8,615 nt of DNA from Anaerolineae bacterium CG2_30_64_16 (lineage in GTDB: Bacteria > Chloroflexota > Anaerolineae > CG2-30-64-16): contig MNXL01000372.1 in the NCBI GenBank assembly GCA_001871755.1, positions 1 to 8,615 of the forward strand. The letters are read 5' to 3'. Made by a program: the position numbers and the translations under genes. The notes under the pieces are model-generated. The model was not told where the DNA came from and did no database searches. It saw nothing but the letters and a program-made list of their open reading frames with translations. This document shows, piece after piece, positions 5,713 through 8,615 of this stretch (its first letter is position 1; every line of letters begins with the position of its first letter).

Positions 5713-5952
5713 ATGGCCAAACAAGAAGAAAAGCTGACCCTGGAAGGACGCGTGGTTGAGGCGTTGCCCAACACGACCTTTCGGATTAAGCTTGAAAACG
5801 ACTATGAGGTGCTGGCGTATCTTTCTGGTAAGATGCGCAAATACTACATCCGGGTGCTGCTCGGCGACCGGGTCCGGGTGGAGTTGTCCCCCTACGACTT
5901 GACGCGCGGGCGGATCGTGTATCGGTTCCGAAGTGCGAGCGGTCCGACCTGA
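5713..5952 (+). CDS. infA: Translation initiation factor IF-1
   Basis: IF-1 is a one-domain OB-fold protein that occupies the A site of the 30S subunit during initiation and supports IF-2 and IF-3. The 79-aa product carries the family core: LEGRVVEALPNTTFRIKLEN (10-29), VLAYLSGKMRKYYIRVLLGDRV (33-54) and VELSPYDLTRGRIVYR (56-71). It ends with a short tail, FRSASGPT, a few residues beyond the usual end. ATG 5713 starts at the conserved MAK; a modest AAGG (5700-5703) serves as ribosome binding site. In many bacteria infA lies in the large ribosomal-protein cluster; here it stands between rpsU and a methyltransferase gene. No clear T-tailed terminator follows it. Confidence 0.97.
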   Translation: MAKQEEKLTLEGRVVEALPNTTFRIKLENDYEVLAYLSGKMRKYYIRVLLGDRVRVELSPYDLTRGRIVYRFRSASGPT

Positions 5953-6053
5953 GACAGGCGCCCTGATGCAGTTTACCCCGCGTGCTCGCCTGGGTGCGCG
6001 GAGGCGCGCCGCGATCATCGGTCGTTTTCGCCACCCTGGGTAGTGCCGGGGGG

Positions 6054-6082
6054 TTGACACAACGTGTTATAATAAATATGCA
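6054..6082 (+). promoter_or_regulatory. Promoter segment upstream of the methyltransferase gene
   Basis: Two overlapping readings are possible. One is an extended -10, TGTTATAAT (6065-6073), a full match that needs no -35 box. The other is a consensus -35 TTGACA (6054-6059) with TATGCA (6077-6082) at 17-bp spacing. TTGACA and TATAAT are only 8 bp apart and cannot work as one promoter. Transcripts would begin at about 6080-6090, directly before the 6094-6128 hairpin. Confidence 0.65.
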
Positions 6083-6093
6083 GCAACGCAAGC

Positions 6094-6128
6094 CGTAATG
6101 GGCGGTGGGTTAGCCACCGCCCATTACG
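6094..6128 (+). other. Perfect 15-bp hairpin at the start of the transcript
   Basis: CGTAATGGGCGGTGG (6094-6108) pairs without mismatch with 6114-6128 across a GTTAG loop. It would sit within about 5-15 nt of the RNA 5' end predicted from the promoter at 6054-6082. The following sequence (TATTTGGGTGTGTT) is only weakly T-rich. It may be a 5' stabilising structure or an attenuator; a plain terminator this close to the promoter would give a tiny RNA. Confidence 0.75.
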
Positions 6129-6170
6129 CGTATTTGGGTGTGTTGATGCGGCATCGGCCTGTGGGACGAA

Positions 6171-6186
6171 TGTTTCACGTGAAACA
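6171..6186. other. parS: parS chromosome-partition site (ParB binding)
   Basis: TGTTTCACGTGAAACA is a perfect 16-bp palindrome and matches the bacterial parS consensus TGTTNCACGTGAAACA in full; flanking A and T extend the symmetry to 18 bp (6170-6187). ParB dimers load here as CTP-dependent clamps and recruit SMC for chromosome segregation. Chromosomal parS sites cluster near oriC, so this locus may be origin-proximal. It lies in the 5' leader of the methyltransferase gene, 26 bases before its start. Confidence 0.9.
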
Positions 6187-6212
6187 TCGAAGATCAATGG
6201 GCGGAGCAGAGA

Positions 6213-7109
6213 TTGAACCAAGGCCACGTGATTTGCGACTATGAAGGCACCAGTTATCGGGCCAGATTTTGGGAAGGACAGGGGCGGGAGTACGAGGACC
6301 TGGTTGAGCGCATCGCCTTGCGGCGTCTGTTGCCGCCCCGCGGCCAGCGTTTGCTGGAAGTAGGAGCCGGTTTCGGTCGTCTGGCCGACCTCTATGCCGG
6401 TTATGATCACGTGGTTTTGTTGGACTACGCCAGGTCGGGCCTGCTGGAGGCGCAGGAACGGCTAGGACGGTCCGACCGTTTCCTCTACGTTGTCGCTGAC
6501 CTCTACCATCTCCCGTTGGCGCCGGGCACGTGCGACACAGTTGTTACTGTGCGGGTGTTGCATCACCTGGTAGACGTGCAATCGGCGCTGCGGCAGATCG
6601 CAGAGGCGTTGCGACCCGGCGGCGCGTATGTCCTCGAATATGCAAACAAGCGCAACATCAAGGCGATTCTGCGCTATCTGCTGGGTCGCCAGGCGTGGTC
6701 GCCTTTCGTTACCGCGCCGTATGAGTTCGCTGAATTGAATTTTGACTTTCACCCCTCCTGGATGGCCCACGAACTGGATCAAGCGGAGTTTACCATCGCT
6801 GCCGGACTGGCTGTCTCGCATTTTCGCCACCCACTTTTCAAGCGATTTGCTTCACCGCGGACGCTGGCAGCCGTGGATCGCCTGATGCAACGGGTGGGGG
6901 CTGCCTGGAAGCTGTCGCCCAGCGTGTTCTTGCGGTGTTGTACGCCCGGTTCTGGCTCGGCCGTGGCCGGGGATCTGTTCCGCTGTCCGATTTGCGGTCT
7001 GAGAGGTCTGGCGGCCAGGGGGGACACGTTGGCGTGTGCGGGTTGTGGCGCAGTTTGGGCGGTGACCGACGGCATCTATGACTTCAAGACGCCAGTGGTC
7101 TCCCCGTAG
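6213..7109 (+). CDS. Class I SAM methyltransferase with C-terminal zinc ribbon
   Basis: This 298-aa protein has a Rossmann-type methyltransferase domain: motif I LLEVGAGFGR (47-56), an acidic D71 ending strand 2, D96 in VADLYHLPL, the VRVLHHL segment (113-119) and LRPGGAYVLEY (133-143). A helical middle part follows. The C-terminus (256-292) is a zinc ribbon with C258-x2-C261 and C275-x2-C278, ending VTDGIYDFK, which resembles the small methyltransferase activator Trm112. The substrate cannot be read from the sequence; RNA, protein, small molecule or lipid are all open. TTG 6213 is chosen because GGAG (6203-6206) lies 6 nt upstream; GTG 6228 is an alternative, and no in-frame ATG occurs before the domain. 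parS and a promoter-hairpin unit precede it; sigA follows. Confidence 0.85.
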   Translation: MNQGHVICDYEGTSYRARFWEGQGREYEDLVERIALRRLLPPRGQRLLEVGAGFGRLADLYAGYDHVVLLDYARSGLLEAQERLGRSDRFLYVVADLYHLPLAPGTCDTVVTVRVLHHLVDVQSALRQIAEALRPGGAYVLEYANKRNIKAILRYLLGRQAWSPFVTAPYEFAELNFDFHPSWMAHELDQAEFTIAAGLAVSHFRHPLFKRFASPRTLAAVDRLMQRVGAAWKLSPSVFLRCCTPGSGSAVAGDLFRCPICGLRGLAARGDTLACAGCGAVWAVTDGIYDFKTPVVSP

Positions 7110-7202
7110 GGTGTTTCCTCGGCAGCCAGGCCGTGCAGGGCCGAGCTGACAAGGTTTGCGAGACTGGTAACTTAGACCACGTTCCAGTGTAAAGAAAAGA
7201 GA

Positions 7203-7208
7203 TAGAAT
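7203..7208 (+). promoter_or_regulatory. Possible -10 element for sigA
   Basis: TAGAAT matches the -10 consensus in five of six positions within an AT-rich patch (about 7187-7220) of an otherwise GC-rich region. No good -35 lies at the right distance; GTTCCA (7181-7186) is a poor match at 16 bp. A second weak pair, CTGACA (7146-7151) with TAACTT (7168-7173), lies further upstream. Confidence 0.35.
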
Positions 7209-7245
7209 AGAACCGAATACGCACTCTGTGAGGGGATTAGGTCGC

Positions 7246-7321
7246 GTTCAAGAATAACCTGGTTGTTTCGCGGTAAAACCGCATGGAAGAACGGCCTATC
7301 AGTACGGAGTTATTCTTGAAC
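7246..7321 (+). repeat. 13-bp perfect inverted repeat in the sigA leader
   Basis: GTTCAAGAATAAC (7246-7258) is the exact reverse complement of GTTATTCTTGAAC (7309-7321). The 50-nt interval encloses a small hairpin, GCGGT-AAA-ACCGC (7270-7282), and the upstream candidate ATG of sigA (7283). In RNA the arms would form an AU-rich stem of 13 pairs just before the sigA Shine-Dalgarno sequence (7337-7342). As DNA it could be a paired operator. Its role is unknown. Confidence 0.8.
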
Positions 7322-7351
7322 ACTTACTTGGCGGTGAAGGAGCGGGTGCTC

Positions 7352-8575
7352 ATGAATGCGCAAGCCGAAGAACGAGACTTCCGGCCGGACGACGAGTCGC
7401 CAACAGGGGCCGATGACATCGGCGTGCGCTCGGCAGAGGCGGCCGAGCAACTCATCGTGCTGGGGCGCGATCAGGGATTTGTGACCTACGACGACGTCTT
7501 GAATGCGTTTCCCGAGGCCGAAATCAATATCGACCAACTGGAAGATCTCTTTGCGAATCTATTCGAGCAAGGCATTGAGGTCGGGCCTTTCCAGGAGGAA
7601 GAGGAGGCCGACGACGCAGGCGATGAAAACCGGGCCGCAAGCGGGCTGGATATCGACCTTGACTTGATCGATATCGATGATTCGATCAGCCTGTATTTGA
7701 AAGAAATCGGCCGGGTGCCGCTGCTGACCGCCGAGGAAGAGGTGGTGCTGGCCAAGCGCATGGAACGCGGCAAGGAAGGGCGCCAGAAGCTCACCCAGGG
7801 CGTGGACGATCCCGAAGAACGGGAACGGCTGCTGGCCGCGGTGAAGGATGGCCAGGCTGCCCAGGAGCATCTGATCAAGGCTAATTCGCGGCTGGTTGTG
7901 AGTGTGGCCAAGAAATACGTCGGACGGGGCGTGCCGTTCCTGGATCTGATCCAGGAGGGCAACATCGGCCTGATCCGCGCGGTCAAGAAGTTCGATTATC
8001 GCCGCGGTTACAAGTTCAGCACCTACGCCACCTGGTGGATCCGCCAGGCGGTGACCCGCGCGATCGCCGATCAGGGCCGGACTATCCGCGTCCCGGTCCA
8101 CATGTACGAGCAGATCAACCGCCTGACGCGCACCAGCCGCCAACTGGTCCAGGAGCTGGGCCGCGATCCCACGACCGAGGAGATCGCAGACCGGCTGGGC
8201 GTGCCGCCGCGCAAAGTCGAACAGATCATCCGGGTGTCCCAGCGGCCACTGTCGCTGGAGATGCCGGTCGGCGAAGAAGAGGACAGCTATCTGGGCGACT
8301 TCATCGAGGATGCTGAAGCCGATAGCCCCACCGACTCCGCATCGCAGACCATGCTGCGCGGCGTGATCGACGAGATCTTCGAGTCGCTGACCCCGCGCGA
8401 GGTGCGCATCTTGCAGTTGCGCTTCGGGTTGGTGGACGGTTACTCGTACACTTTAGAAGAGGTCGGCAAGAAGTTCGGGGTCACCCGGGAGCGTATCCGC
8501 CAGATCGAGGCGCAGGCGTTGGGGCGGTTGCGCCATCCTAGCCGCAGCCGCAAGTTGCGGGACTATCTGACCTGA
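7352..8575 (+). CDS. sigA: Primary RNA polymerase sigma factor (SigA/RpoD)
   Basis: This housekeeping sigma-70 factor directs RNA polymerase to -35/-10 promoters. From ATG 7352 (407 aa) it has a region 1.1-like segment (about 33-78), an acidic linker (about 81-107), region 1.2 (SISLYLKEIGRVPLLTAEEE, 111-130), regions 2.1-2.4 (about 174-250, with DLIQEGNIGLIRAVKKFDY, FSTYATWWIRQAVTRAI and TIRVPVHM), region 3 (about 251-330) and region 4 with the helix-turn-helix LEEVGKKFGVTRERIRQIE (368-386). It ends in the usual LRHPSRSRKLRDYL. ATG 7352 has AAGGAG at 7337-7342, 9 nt upstream. An in-frame ATG at 7283 would add 23 residues, but it has no ribosome binding site and abuts a hairpin, so I treat that stretch as leader. 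Confidence 0.96.
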   Translation: MNAQAEERDFRPDDESPTGADDIGVRSAEAAEQLIVLGRDQGFVTYDDVLNAFPEAEINIDQLEDLFANLFEQGIEVGPFQEEEEADDAGDENRAASGLDIDLDLIDIDDSISLYLKEIGRVPLLTAEEEVVLAKRMERGKEGRQKLTQGVDDPEERERLLAAVKDGQAAQEHLIKANSRLVVSVAKKYVGRGVPFLDLIQEGNIGLIRAVKKFDYRRGYKFSTYATWWIRQAVTRAIADQGRTIRVPVHMYEQINRLTRTSRQLVQELGRDPTTEEIADRLGVPPRKVEQIIRVSQRPLSLEMPVGEEEDSYLGDFIEDAEADSPTDSASQTMLRGVIDEIFESLTPREVRILQLRFGLVDGYSYTLEEVGKKFGVTRERIRQIEAQALGRLRHPSRSRKLRDYLT

Positions 8576-8615
8576 CCCCGCTACATCGTCCATTAACGCA
8601 ATCCGCCGCCCGATC

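Noticed and set aside
6054..6073. TTGACA plus TATAAT as one promoter
   Set aside because: The boxes are only 8 bp apart, far below the 16-18 bp needed; each is better read with another partner or as an extended -10.
7118..7145. Terminator after the methyltransferase gene (CTCGGC/GCCGAG)
   Set aside because: Only six pairs, a 16-nt loop and no T-run on either strand.
7264..7279. Second, degenerate parS site
   Set aside because: Only 11 of 16 positions match and the palindrome is lost; the symmetry there belongs to the GCGGT-AAA-ACCGC hairpin.
7671..7682. 12-bp palindrome ATCGATATCGAT in sigA (about 7668-7679)
   Set aside because: Palindromes of this length are expected about twice by chance in a window this size, and it follows from repeated Asp-Ile codons.

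Overview
The window is a GC-rich stretch of bacterial chromosome. Protein sequence (the bS21, IF-1 and SigA variants), short dispersed repeats and gene content suggest a member of Chloroflexota, perhaps Anaerolineae-like. That assignment is an impression from the sequence, not a computed placement. All eight confident protein genes lie on the + strand. No insertion sequence, CRISPR array, tRNA or rRNA gene is visible.

Left part (1-5044): a patch of short intergenic repeats (1-187) is followed by a MoxR AAA+ ATPase gene, a 17-bp imperfect hairpin, rsmI (16S rRNA C1402 2'-O-methyltransferase), a DUF58 protein and a polytopic membrane protein ending in a DUF4129 domain. MoxR, DUF58 and DUF4129 proteins form a well-known partnership; here rsmI sits between moxR and the other two. 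A perfect 30-bp palindrome lies inside the DUF4129 gene.

Middle part (5045-6212): a near-consensus promoter (TTGACA-17-TATACT) opens a 190-nt region that folds as a multibranched RNA whose ends pair, and it closes with a terminator-like hairpin upstream of rpsU (bS21). After rpsU come a strong terminator hairpin, a structured gap and infA (IF-1). The next gap (5953-6212) shows nothing I can name up to about 6050. It then holds a promoter-like segment, a perfect 15-bp hairpin directly downstream, and a perfect parS site (TGTTTCACGTGAAACA) just before the next gene.

Right part (6213-8615): a class I SAM-dependent methyltransferase with a C-terminal Trm112-like zinc ribbon, an AT-rich leader with a 13-bp inverted repeat, and the primary sigma factor gene sigA/rpoD. 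The last 40 bases hold nothing recognisable.

RsmI, bS21 and IF-1 all act on the 30S subunit, and SigA drives housekeeping transcription, so the right half resembles the rpsU-dnaG-rpoD macromolecular synthesis operon without dnaG. The most interesting signals are non-coding: the RNA before rpsU, parS, the 30-bp palindrome and the sigA leader structure.
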